This document shows positions 22,995 through 33,697 of a stretch of DNA of 64,000 nucleotides, in pieces. Position 1 is the first letter of the stretch, and each line of letters begins with the position of its first letter. Under the pieces are notes generated by a model that saw nothing but the letters and a program-made list of their open reading frames with translations, made no database searches and had not been told where the DNA came from. A program made the translations under genes and the position numbers. The stretch comes from Coniella vitis (lineage: Eukaryota > Ascomycota > Sordariomycetes > Diaporthales > Schizoparmaceae), in assembly GCA_011317545.1 (NCBI GenBank), contig WUJK01000008.1:1736001-1800000 (forward strand), written 5' to 3'.

Positions 22995-24468
22995 TTACTG
23001 AGTTGCACACTGCGTAGTGCCCTCTTCGCCATCCTCATCTTCCCACTCATCCCCTCCGAATCGAGGGTCTGAACTTGCGCCCATCTGCACATTCAACAAT
23101 CAGTACATGTTAAAAACTGGTCCCGGCCCAGGGGAGTGCGAGTGACACGTACCTCGTCAATGTCGGCATCCTCTTCAAACTCAACCTCATCAACCTCTTC
23201 TGCCTCAATCGCTGGCTCTGGACCTGGCAATAGCTTTTGCAGAGCCTCATATGATGCATCATCGCTCAGCCAGCCATTCTCGGGGAACTGAACCTTCACA
23301 ATCAGATATAAGTCACCCTTGGCCTCGCCCCTCTTCAAAGGCATGCCCTCGCCTTCCACCTTGATCACCTCGTTCGGTCTGAGGATCTTGCCGCGAGGAT
23401 AGTTGATGCGAATTCCGCGTCCGTCCAGGTGCTTGAGAACCACCCGGGAGAAGCCGCACAGCGACTCGGCCAACGTGACATTTAGATCCGCAGACAAGTC
23501 TGCACCACTACGCGTGAAGACGTCATGGGGCTCCTCCACCAGTGTGAAGATGATGTCGCCTGGCGTCTGGTCAGGAAACTGGTCCGCCTCGCCTTCCAGA
23601 GTGATGCGCTCGCCCTGCATCGCACCGCGCGGAATGTATATCTCGATGGGCTTGATCTCGGTAGTGATGCGCTTGCCCTTGCACTTCTTACACCGGTCCT
23701 TTTCCTTGTAGTACATGCCGGTTCCCGAGCAATGGTCACACTGTACGTGCGCGCGGCGGACCATACCAGGGCCGACCTGCTGGAATGCCTCTTGGAAACC
23801 ATTGCCCTTGCAACGGTCGCATGTCTGGGGCTTGACCTTTTCTTTGCCGCCACTGCCTTTGCACTGTGAGCAAACAACCTTCTTGTTGGCCGAGAAGCGA
23901 ACCGTTTTGCCCTTGTATAGCTCTTCCAGCGTGACCTTGTAGTGTTGCTCCTCGTCGCGACCACGGCGCGGACGTCTTGGACCGCCTGGGCCGCCTGGGC
24001 CGCCGCCGCCCACATCCATGCCGAACATCTGTGCAAGGATATCGTTCAGGTCAACGCCTGCGCCTCCGGGCCCACCGCCTCGCGAAGGGTCGAAGGCAGC
24101 CATGCCATGTTGGTCGTAAAGCTCGCGCTTTTCCTCATCGCGCAGGATCTCGTAGGCTTGGGTGGCTGCCTTGAACTTGGCTTCGGCTTCTTCGCGACGT
24201 TCTTCTGGGACTTTGTCTGGGTGATGTTGCAAGGCTGCCTACAGGCGTGAGAGCGGTTAGCTGAATTCTCATCGCTGTCGCAGGGGCCTCATTCAAGCGA
24301 ATAGAGTCACGTAATTGCATACCTTTCTGTAGGCCTTCTTAATCTGATCGGGGGTTGCGCTCTTCTCCACGCCGAGGAGTTCTAGGCCATGTCAGTTTCA
24401 CCCGCAATGTTGAAGGTATGGAGTGTGTCGTTCGTACCGTAAAGATCAATCTCCTCGCTGCTGTCCAT
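22995..24468 (-). CDS. YDJ1: type I DnaJ/Hsp40 co-chaperone, Ydj1/Mas5-like, with CAAX box
   Basis: Activates cytosolic Hsp70 and binds unfolded clients. Exons 24438-24468, 24323-24381, 23153-24238 and 22995-23084 give 421 residues. The J domain has HPD at 36-38. A Gly-rich linker follows, then four zinc-finger repeats (CSQCKGSGG, CDRCKGNGF, CDHCSGTGM, CKKCKGKR). The C-terminal substrate-binding domain includes EKDRCKK, PRGAMQGERI and LKHLDGRGI. The last exon, joined after VEFEEDADIDE, adds an acidic tail ending in CATQ. That is a CAAX box like the CASQ of yeast Ydj1 and predicts farnesylation. The unspliced frame hides this ending by reading into intron 3. Confidence 0.95.
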
Positions 24469-25314
24469 TTTGAAAACGGTTCACAGTGTTTGCGGAGAGG
24501 GTTGGGGGCGGGGGTTTTGTTGTAGCCGGAACGAAGACGAGTATGCCTCTGTGCAGTCTACAACTGGTTAGCGGGGCAAACAAACAGAGTAACAGAGATG
24601 GAATGTCCAGAAATTTTGTACCGGATGTAGGGCGCAAAGAACGCAGTGGACGCGCGGGGTAGAAAGGCAAAAATGTTGGTATCGGAGACCAAAAGGGAAA
24701 AAGTGAGAGAAAGAAGAAATGGGAAGAAAAACGAAAACCCGTGGCAGTGCCTGAAAGATGCAAGACGAGGTTTCTGCTTTGCTCATCAGCAATGACTAGA
24801 GCAACAACAGCCCAGCCAAAATCACAGCGCCCCTCCAAAGAAACTGCCGACAGGGCTGCAGCGAGTTTTCATGCGCCAGCCGTGCCTGGCTTTATCTCTA
24901 CTGATACATAGTATACTCGCGACAAAACAGCTACATAGCAAATACATGCTGCTGGACAACCCGGACATTATTGTTACAGCCTTTGCTAGTATGCCATGTT
25001 ATTTAGACCAAGAGTTGAGCGTCAAGCGCCTGCCTTTTGCTGCGCCCGTCTGTTTGTAATTGGGGCACGTTCAAGGATCGCAGCATTTGAAGGGTTGGCT
25101 AAGCGTAGCATACCGTTTAGCTACGGAGGAATGAAACATATATATTACTGAACCCAAGATGAATAAGCTGCTGTATGTGCAGATGTGCGCGCATCTTGTT
25201 TTAGTTTGTGGTTCGGTCCTTAAATCTTGTGCAACCTTGCACGCTTCAGAACCACACCACACGTGCCGCTGCTCCGTTGAACATAACACTGACGCAGCCT
25301 TGCCGCCGTGTACG

Positions 25315-25334
25315 GTACTATGTATACATAGTAC
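25315..25334. repeat. perfect 20-bp palindrome GTACTATGTATACATAGTAC
   Basis: The sequence equals its own reverse complement over 20 bases. It is two copies of TACATAGTA in opposite orientation, flanked by G and C. A related word (ATGTATAC) follows within 20 bases. It lies in the DnaJ/GluRS divergent region, so a dimeric protein site is possible but unproven. Confidence 0.75.
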
Positions 25335-25710
25335 AAGTTATATTATGTATACAGGCAGAACATGGTCCACGCATGTCTCGATTCGCCAGATCCATGATTC
25401 GCCAGAAAACACGGTCAGGGTCTTCGTCGCGTCGCCAGCAAGCCAGCGATTACAATGAAAACATGAGGTTCGCGTCACTCTCGAGCAGTGCGGTGGAGAG
25501 GACACTATGGATGCTGGCCATGGGCAAGCCCAGAGGACCATCCTCCAAGGTACAAAAATAAGAATAATCACGATTGCATTCCGTAGAATGCTTTCAGAGA
25601 TTAAACTGAAAAGAACAGATACTACACTTGATCTAAGCCATTCTGTTTGAGCGAAAGCAGTTAGTATGGTGATTCCCAGTAAGGCCATTCGCTGATGGTG
25701 CGTTGGTTTT

Positions 25711-25722
25711 GGGGGGGGGGGG
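25711..25722 (+). repeat. poly-G run (12 G)
   Basis: A homopolymer of 12 G in non-coding DNA. Its length may be uncertain. It has no visible link to a gene. Confidence 0.85.
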
Positions 25723-26470
25723 TACGAACTGGCAAAGAGAGCTAAAGAGGGAAGAGAAAAAGTCTAAAGCCGGCCCAGGTGGCAGGGAATTTATATCCGT
25801 AGGTGCATGCGCACAGGCCACCTGCATCCGCTGTCTGCCGCCTTCCGAAATGGCATTATGCCGTGGTGCTTGAATAGCAACCGATAAAGGGAAGATAAGG
25901 CCATCACCGAAATAGTTACAGTTGAGGTCATGTATCATCCACCTGCGACGGAGAGCACTGCTACGAATCCTCATACATTAACTGATCCAGCAATTGATTT
26001 CGTGGAGGCTGCCATGATAGCCTGTAAATTATCAGTATGTGAACGTGTCCCATCAGTATCTCTACGCAGGCTTGGCAGGCATATAAAAACCGTCACCAGA
26101 GACTGCCGTGCAACCGGTACTTCTATAAACTGTACCCATGTATCGATGACTAGGTAGCGAGCGCTTTCTTAGCATCCCGGCAAAATGCAGACTTGCTGCG
26201 CACGCCGTGATGAAGTGTATATTCTCAGAAAGCGGCGAGATATCCATCGAGGAAAACTTTCCACCTCCTTGTACCGACTTGAATTAGTTGTCGTCGTCGC
26301 GTGGGCCGTCCAAAAACAGCTACGTAGTACCGTTCAACGGGCTCCGCCGGGAGGCGGTACATTTGCACCACACCTGTAATCCCTGGCGTGTCAAGACGCG
26401 ATTTTTTGTCAGAACCAACGTGCCGCTCTCCAGCCATTTCCATGGCCTGCCACGCCTGCCACCGCAAATC

Positions 26471-29400
26471 ATGAGTGGCCTTTTGCTCCTCAGGAGGCGT
26501 CTACTCACAAGAGACGCCTCGTTACGGCTTCCTCAGGTGCGCCACTATGCCTTGATCGGTAAGCCTTCGCAGCAGGGCAAGCCGGTATGGGCCCTGCCAG
26601 AGACGCCTGCACGGACAAGATTTGCACCGTCACCCACCGGTTACCTGCATCTAGGATCTTTGCGAACTGCTCTGTTCAACTATCTCTTGGCACAAGCCAC
26701 CGGCGGTCAGTTCATCGTTCGACTAGAGGATACGGACCAGGTAAAGTCACGATGCGTTTGACGCTCTCAAACGATAAGATCCCACATCGCTGATCGTGTC
26801 CGCATGTAGGCCCGTTTTGTGCCAGATGCGGAAGCACGCCTCTATGATGACATGACCTGGGCAGGCCTTCGCTGGGATGAAGGTATGAGTCCCGCCATCT
26901 GCGAAGTCGTACATCACAGAACGCGTCCTCACTACTGACTTGCTCCGCAATACAGGCCCAGACAAGGGGGGCCCATATGGCCCGTACAAACAAGTAAGTG
27001 TCACTGAGCTGCTGGAAGCACCATGCACAGGTTGCTGATACACTCGCAGTCCGAACGTCTTCCTTTGTACCAGCAACATGCGCAGACCCTTCTGGACAGC
27101 GACCGCGCTTTTCGCTGCTTCTGTACCAAAGAGGATTTGGAGTTCAACGTCAGGGAGGCCACCGCCAGCGGCGGTGCAGCTCACTATCCCGGGACTTGTA
27201 CTCACATTAGCAAGTCTGAGTCCGACAGACGAGCAGCGCATGGCGAACCGCACACCATCCGATTCAAGTCCGCCGAGTCCCCCGTCTCGGCGCCCGATCT
27301 TGTGTATGGAGCCTACCGAAAGAATGAGCGTGAGGACAACTTCATCATTATCAAGAGCGACGGCTTCCCGACTTACCACTTCGCCAATGTCATTGATGAC
27401 CATTTCATGAAGATCACTCATGTAATTCGGGGCGCTGTATGGACCAACAAGAGCCTATTTGCAGCACGAGAGCCTTGGCTAATCAACATATAGGAATGGT
27501 TAATTTCGACACCGAAACATGTCGAGCTCTACAATGCTTTTGGCTGGCAAACCCCTCAATTCGCACACGTTGGCCTCCTCGTGGACTCTCAGCGACAAAA
27601 GCTTAGCAAAAGAGACATGGACAATATCGGCATCAACACCTACCGATCCAATAGCATAATACCGGGAGCCTTGCTCAATTTTGCCGCTTTACTTGGTTGG
27701 GATCCTAACCTGCAAAACAATCCGCATCTGAACAAGCAAGGAATTCTCACTGTGGATGACATGGTCAAGAACGTATGTCTCTGTCTGCTTTGTTTTTCTT
27801 CTCACCATCGAGATATCGATACTGACTTCTCTGGGATAGTTTACTCTGAAGTTCACGCGAGGAGACATCGTGGTCGACCTGGCCAAGCTCAAGTTCTTCC
27901 AGACAAGGTTGGTCAAAGACCTGATTTCCGGTCAAGATCACCCTCCCGGGACCCTCGACAAGTATATAATTCAGCCCGCTCTTGCAGAGGTACAGGCTAT
28001 AAGGGCCGCTTCTGCGCGGAGAAGATTATCATCGCCCACGCCCTTTGAGATGGACAACGTGGATTTGCAGCGCATAATGCCCACCATCGGCGACAGTCCC
28101 TCGTCCAGATTCACGCTAGACGAGGACCTTGTCCTGTCATTGCTCAAAGTCTCGAAGCTATCAGTCACCGACTCCAAAACGTTTGTCCACGACAACGTTC
28201 ACGCATTCTTCCCTATCTCTAAGAAAGCGCAGACTCAAACGTATCATGAGCTGCAGACTAGTATGCGTCGTCTCCGTGTCGTGGACCATATATCGAAAAA
28301 CAAAGGATCACGCCATTCAGACATTTCAGACGTCCTCAAATGGCTCAGATCCGAACTATCAGACGAAAACACCCACGAATGGACTGTAGAAGCACTTGGC
28401 CCCCGAGTCAAAGCCTTAGTTCAAAGGATTGTCTTCTACGATATCAGCGCAGACCAGGCAATCGATCAGAGCGCCGGATGGAAAATTCTGCGTTGGGCAC
28501 TCCTCAATGGCAGCCCAGGCTTACCCCTCGTGCCGTTGATGGTTCTATGGGGCCGTGATGAAGTAGAATGGCGCATCAAGCAGGCGCGCAAGGTGGCCGT
28601 CAGGGAGGAGGACAAGCTTCTACAGCAACACAGACTGCAAGATGTGTCGGAAAAACTGAATAAGGTACGCCCAGTCGGAGGTCAGGATGGCGATATAGGC
28701 CTCGAGGCTAAAAATACTGCTGCCACTAGGAGCGTCTCGAGACAAGACAGCAAACTCCAATTCCAGCCAACACAGGTGCAGGAGACCCGAATTCAGCAGA
28801 CGGTGCCACTCAACCGGCGTCAGGAGCTGGAGGACCTGCCTAAGGGACCATTTGTTTCACGCGGTCCTCTTCCGCCTCTCGAAAAATCGCCGCAAAGGTC
28901 ACCCAAAGATGTCGAGAGAACATCAAGGCTTTTACAATTTGACGAATGGAAATCTGGCATCCGTCGTCTCAACTTGGAGGCATCAAGCAGGGACTCTCCG
29001 TCGCGTGAAAGCTCTGGACACCAACCTAGGCAGAGAGCATCCCAGTTAATAGGGTCTTTTCCGGTCCACGACTTGGGCGTGGAGGCCACCTCCAGAAATC
29101 CCTTGGACACTGAGGAGTTGCAAGCCCCAGGTAGTATTGGATCCATGAAACCTAGAAGCTCGACCCCCCAATTACCACGCGAGCCATTAGACAAGCCCTA
29201 CGTCTATCCCAGCCTAAGACGACTCAATCTCCTCAAAAACAAGCGGAGTGGTCCATTGTCTCCGGCGCTCACCAAAACTCAAGCCAGCATTACCGGTGAT
29301 AGCCCCAGCTCTGGACCTCCAATGTCTCCTGAGACCTATGCAAAGCTCCTGAAGCAGAGGTTCCAGGAAAGAGGGGATTATTTACTCGAAAAGGCCCGGG

Positions 29401-29795
29401 AAAATGAGCAGATTGTAACTCCTGGTATTGGCGCACGCCACATACTGGGCGGCCGTTCGTGGCAGCGTGATTCCGACACGGTGGGGCAAGGTTTACAGAC
29501 GAATAGCTCCAGGCGTGGCCAGAACCACTACCTAAAGGAGGACGACAAGAACGACAACGATCCTGCGCCGGCGTTGGTGGCATTCGGTCCGCCTACTAAG
29601 GCAGCCGTGCGCAAAGAGCGAAAAAGAGCACGCAAATTGCTGAAGAGGCAAGCCCATGCAGTCAAATATGCGGCTAAGCAAAAAAAGAGGATAGAAAACA
29701 AACGCCTCAGGATGCAGGAGAGAGCCGAACGCCAACGACTTAGGGAAGAACAGCGTGCGAGCGGGATATTGGGCGGAAGGAACCGCAAAGGATGA
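26471..29795 (+). CDS. MSE1: mitochondrial glutamyl-tRNA synthetase with long C-terminal extension
   Basis: Charges mitochondrial tRNA with glutamate. Exons 26471-26740, 26810-26882, 26956-26993, 27050-27436, 27494-27772 and 27840-29795 join in frame to 1000 residues. The N-terminus is basic, as for mitochondrial import. The class I HIGH element appears as FAPSPTGYLHLGS and the KMSKS element as QKLSKRDMD. VIDDHFMKITHVIRGAEW is re-formed across intron 4, which reads as a stop if retained. An anticodon-binding region ends near residue 604 (ALLNGSPGLPLVPLMVLWGR). About 395 further residues follow without a stop: Ser/Pro/Gln-rich, then strongly basic with Lys/Arg/Glu heptad-like runs near 950-1000. 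Mitochondrial GluRS is normally about half this length. The extension could be a true fusion, a lineage-specific tail, or the result of a missed intron. Confidence 0.9.
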
Positions 29796-30095
29796 TGAGG
29801 CTATTGCCTGGACAAAAGATAGGTATGACGTCCCGAGAGGGAGCGCAGTGTGTCTACTTGGAAACCTTGATGCTACAGGAGATTGACAACTTTACACTCA
29901 ACTTGTAGCGATGCCTATGTAGTTCCCCAAAAGGGACAATGATGTACAATTGAACCCGATAACGCCATCTATCTATGCAAATTGCATGGGCAAAGTGGTT
30001 GTAGAACATGCTGAAAAGCAAGAATGGTATCGTGGCGTCATTTAAAGTTTCCCAACTCCATTAACAAATGAACAAGAACAAATAAAAGAGCGCCT
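29796..30095. other. intergenic between mt-GluRS and CSN5
   Basis: 300 bp between convergent stop codons, taken as both 3' untranslated regions. Nothing else was seen. Confidence 0.65.
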
Positions 30096-31127
30096 TTATG
30101 CATCTGTGCCCAGCTCATTGAAGATCTTGGCCTTGACCTGCACCGCAATCAGGCCAGTTTGTTCCTTTGCTGCAATTTGCTTGCTGTCTCTTGCCAGCTT
30201 CTCGATAGTCTGGTCTAGAGCCGCGCCGCTTCCGCTGGCACTTGAGAAGACGGACGAGCCCATCTGGGTGTGAGCGCGGCCCTTGCGTTGCAGATCGCGG
30301 GTGAGCTCCATTACCTTGGAACCCAAGTCCAGCATCTGTTTGGATCCATAATCACGGTTGGTAATGAGCGGGTTGGCAGAAAGCGTCTGAACCCAGTACT
30401 TGTTCCACAAGAGGTCCAGCAGCTGCGATTCAAGCGTGCTCTTGAATGTTTCCACCTCGAGGCTATAATACCGGCTCGCGTGCGCGCCAAAGTCCTCTGC
30501 TTTGGCCATTGGCACCGTTTGGTATCCATCGGAGCCGTATTCGCCCGTTGGCTTGTAATTATCCGGGTACGTCCTGAAAGCGCCAATCTCGACCTTGCCG
30601 GCGCTGATGGTGCGGTGTGGGTCAATAACGACGGCGACAAAGGGGTCCTCAAACGTCTGCCAGTTGTGCTGCGTCGCAACGTCAATACCCGACAGCCAGC
30701 AGCCATAGCCTGGGTGACTGTGATACCAGCCGACAATATTCTCCTGGCGAGCTCCCTGATCGCGCGCGAGGGCGGGGAAGTTGACCATGTACTCGTTGGC
30801 TTCGTCATGAGCATTGACGCGAGTCTCGGTGCCGTCAACGGGTAGGCGGAATGCGTCGGTGATGACGAGGGCACCTTGCTCAACAAAGCCTTGCATGAGG
30901 CCCATGATCTCGATGTTACCGCCCGAGCGTGCGTGCATGACCATCTTGATGAGGGCGACAGCCGACACGCGCACCGTCTTGAAGTAGTTTGGGTCGGTCT
31001 TCCATGGCTTGGCGGCGCGGAGGGTTTTTTGGTGCTCTGGGTCGTAGAGGTAGAGTGAGTCGCGGGTTGGGTCGACGAGATTGATGTTATTTTCGAGCTC
31101 CCAGCCCTTGAGAGCCGAGGCTTCCAT
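30096..31127 (-). CDS. CSN5: COP9 signalosome subunit 5, deneddylase
   Basis: Catalytic subunit of the COP9 signalosome, which removes Nedd8/Rub1 from cullins. In filamentous fungi it affects development and secondary metabolism. Single exon, 343 residues. The MPN+/JAMM zinc site is complete: Glu73 in GNIEIMGLMQG, and HSHPGYGCWLSGID with His136, His138 and Asp149. The N-terminal WELENNI segment and the block PWKTDPNYFKTVRVSAVALI are typical of CSN5 rather than Rpn11. The C-terminus ends at an ordinary stop. The ATG at 31127 directly precedes the conserved N-terminus. Confidence 0.97.
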   Translation of the reverse strand: MEASALKGWELENNINLVDPTRDSLYLYDPEHQKTLRAAKPWKTDPNYFKTVRVSAVALIKMVMHARSGGNIEIMGLMQGFVEQGALVITDAFRLPVDGTETRVNAHDEANEYMVNFPALARDQGARQENIVGWYHSHPGYGCWLSGIDVATQHNWQTFEDPFVAVVIDPHRTISAGKVEIGAFRTYPDNYKPTGEYGSDGYQTVPMAKAEDFGAHASRYYSLEVETFKSTLESQLLDLLWNKYWVQTLSANPLITNRDYGSKQMLDLGSKVMELTRDLQRKGRAHTQMGSSVFSSASGSGAALDQTIEKLARDSKQIAAKEQTGLIAVQVKAKIFNELGTDA

Positions 31128-31628
31128 CTTGGATTTGTTGTCGTGGGATAGATGAGTCCTTGATGAGGCGATGGAAGGATGGCTGGAGGAGGATGGTGGA
31201 GGTGGAGGTGGACGGAGTGAAGCGGCAGTGCTCGTGTCAAGAGCTTGAATGTATTGACGTTGGAAGTTGGCAATGAAGGATTCAAGGCACTTCCAAGGTT
31301 GTCACTGTGTTGGCAGGCACTCGAGGGTCCACAGGTATGAAGTTGTGGATTGGAAATGGAGTAAAATTGGCCGAGTGCACTCTGATGATTGTTTGCACTA
31401 GGAAGGCTGCCACACTGCTAGGCTGCGCAGCTGCGGTACAGTAGCTACTGGAAGCTCCGTAACCGCGGGGTAGAACAGGGGTTCAGGATAAGATAACCCC
31501 CCCAACTGTTCACAGCCAAGATGCCCTGCCTCTTTCACAGGGAAAAGAAACGCCATTCGTCGATGCTGATTATTATAGCAAACAAAACAAGAACCACCAA
31601 GTATTAAGAGTTCGATTACCTTAGAGTC
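31128..31628. other. intergenic between CSN5 and the hemerythrin-like gene
   Basis: 501 bp between two minus-strand genes. It should hold the CSN5 promoter and the 3' end of the downstream-numbered gene. No repeat or frame of note was seen. Confidence 0.6.
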
Positions 31629-32562
31629 TCACATCGGTATCTTCCGAACCTCCTCGAGGGTGAAATACTGCCTTATATTGTCTGCGCCCAGCGTCTTGAC
31701 CTCTTGGTCGAGATGCTTCCACAGCACGTCGCCCCATGTGTCCATTTTCTCCTTCAAGACAAGCATTTCAAAGTCAACCTCTCCATTCTTGCATTTGCGC
31801 AGGTAGTCCTCCATGACGTCCATCCCCCGGTGGATATCCTTATGCTGCTGTAACAGCTCTGCGGCCTTCTTGCCGCCCTTGCCGCCCGCCTGGAACTCGG
31901 GCATCTTGCGCGCCAGCACGGGGAAGACATATGTTTCCTCGATATTGTGGTGCATCGTCAGATGCGAGATAAAAGACAAGCCCTCGTCGAGGAACTGTCT
32001 GAGGCTCATACCTTGTGGTCTGCGACCTGACGAGGCTGCCGTGTGCAAAAGAGTCCAGGAATGGCGGAAATGTTCATGCTTGCGAATAGGCTCTTGTCAG
32101 CTCCTTTCTCTCTCTCTCTCTTTGCCAAGTGCAGGATCGTACAATGAAACCGGACCTGGAAGATGGTCATCCAATTTCATGGATACTTACAAAGACATCC
32201 ATATGATCGGCTAATCTGTTGTACTGTCTGAATTCATGCGGCGTCAACGGCGGCAGTCGAGTAGCCTCGCGCTCTTGGGCAACTCCCACCGTCTTCGCTG
32301 AAGAAGCGTCCAGAGACACTTCTATCTCTGATGAGTTGGCCGCGTGGCCGGCAGCGGACGCCATACTAGACTCGTGGCGGTATTGTTGGTAGGCAGGGAA
32401 TGAGTCCGTCAGTGCGAGTCCTTGTCTTGTAATATCAGCCTTGCCAGTACCCCACAATGGAAGTGGCAAGCTTGAGCTCGGCCCCCTCGGCGATCTTGTT
32501 GTCAGTTGTTTCCAAAGTGTCGCTTGTTGAAGAAAGACGAGGCTCTTGATGCGGGACCGCAT
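31629..32562 (-). CDS. hemerythrin-like (HHE) domain protein
   Basis: A predicted diiron helical-bundle protein; substrate and role are unknown. Exons 32191-32562 and 31629-32078 (112-bp intron, phase 0) give 273 residues. The metal-ligand pattern of the family is visible: HMDVFHEHF with HSW across the splice, HHNIEETYVFPVL, HKDIHRGMD and WKHLDQEVKTL. The first ~30 residues after the ATG at 32562 contain several Arg/Lys and no acidic residue, as in a mitochondrial presequence. A second ATG at 32364 would remove it. Fungal HHE proteins have been linked to oxygen, nitric oxide or iron handling only by domain analogy, so no function is assigned. Confidence 0.82.
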
Positions 32563-33697
32563 GGGGGACGTTGTTTTAGATCAAGGAAACCCGAGTCTCA
32601 AGAGGAAAAGGAATTCAAAACAGGACTCAAGTCTTGTTTGCGGTGTATGTATAAATGCTTCTCTCTCTACTAGCAGCCAATGGTTATTTTAGATCTATCG
32701 CCGCCATCCTGCGACCTTTTTTTCCTCCTCAAGAAGGCGGTGATTACCAATGCTTAGACGTCCTGGTCGTTCTCCCAGGAATTAGTGGATGGTCCAGGCC
32801 CGTCCAAATAACCATCCCTCAGGGCGGGGCGGTTCACATACCGAGTAGGTGGGTCGAAAAGCATCCTCTGGGGCTTTGTGCATGTTTGTTTATGTCATGT
32901 GCGCAACAGTTCAGAGCCATGGTTTGACATCTTATCGTAGAAACAAGATCGGGGTAATAGTTCTGCGCAGATACTTTTGTCCCAGTAGAGAAAGGACCTC
33001 TTGCAGATAGCCAAGTCCAATGCGCCACGAGGGGCCAGTGCTAAAGTAGAAGCGATGGAAGTAAGTGCCAGAGGCTATATATTGGCAAAGAGCACAAGTC
33101 ACCCGTTCAAGACTCACCATCTCTCGTGATCACGATTTTGAAAAGTGATAGCTACTTTGCCATCAGCTTCAACTTGCGGTCCGTAAATTGTGGATTTGTA
33201 TGTACGTTGTAAACCTGCCTCTCGACATCTACATGCCATAGCCATGACCGGAGGCAAAGCGAGTAATCTGTATAGCCCAAAGATTTTATTTTTTTCTTTG
33301 TTCTCGTTTCCTCCATCATCTGGCGCCGTGCTTTAGCCTAGAATGTTCAAAGGCTCAGCATCAAAAGCACAGTTTATGAGACCGTGACCAGCATTTAAGC
33401 AAAAGAACGCCCCAAATGCAGACCCTCCCCCCATATGAAAGAACCCTAAGTATGATTGTAAACGGACCCTTGAAGACACCCAAGTCTCCTGACGATGCAC
33501 ACAATTCCGCCTCAGTTCCGTAATGTAAGAATGCTGTTCTGTTCAAGTACAATGCTCGGGCATCTGAAGCCTTCAGAAGCCAAGAAAGACCGCCGTAGTG
33601 AATGTGCCTACTCTGGAGAATCTGAAACAGATTCACGAATGCCCTATCAGAACAAGTAACTTCCAAGGAAGTCCGGCGCGTCAAGAATCGCAGCCTC
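32563..33697. other. intergenic upstream of the hemerythrin-like gene
   Basis: About 1.1 kb between two minus-strand genes. It holds the promoter of the hemerythrin-like gene and the 3' end of the FAR1-like gene. The short frames are not supported. Pyrimidine-rich DNA lies near 32715-32735. Confidence 0.55.

Larger units (their letters stand above)
24469..26470. other. 2-kb intergenic region between DnaJ and mt-GluRS
   Basis: The region lies between two genes pointing apart and must hold both promoters. TACATAGTA occurs at 24905-24913 and twice, head to head, in a perfect 20-bp palindrome at 25315-25334. A G12 run lies at 25711-25722. Only short frames without motifs occur, and no tRNA-like structure was found. 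Confidence 0.5.

Noticed and set aside
30311..31285. 324-codon minus-strand frame
   Set aside because: Same strand as CSN5 but another frame; its Ser/Arg/Thr-rich text is a shadow of the JAMM protein.
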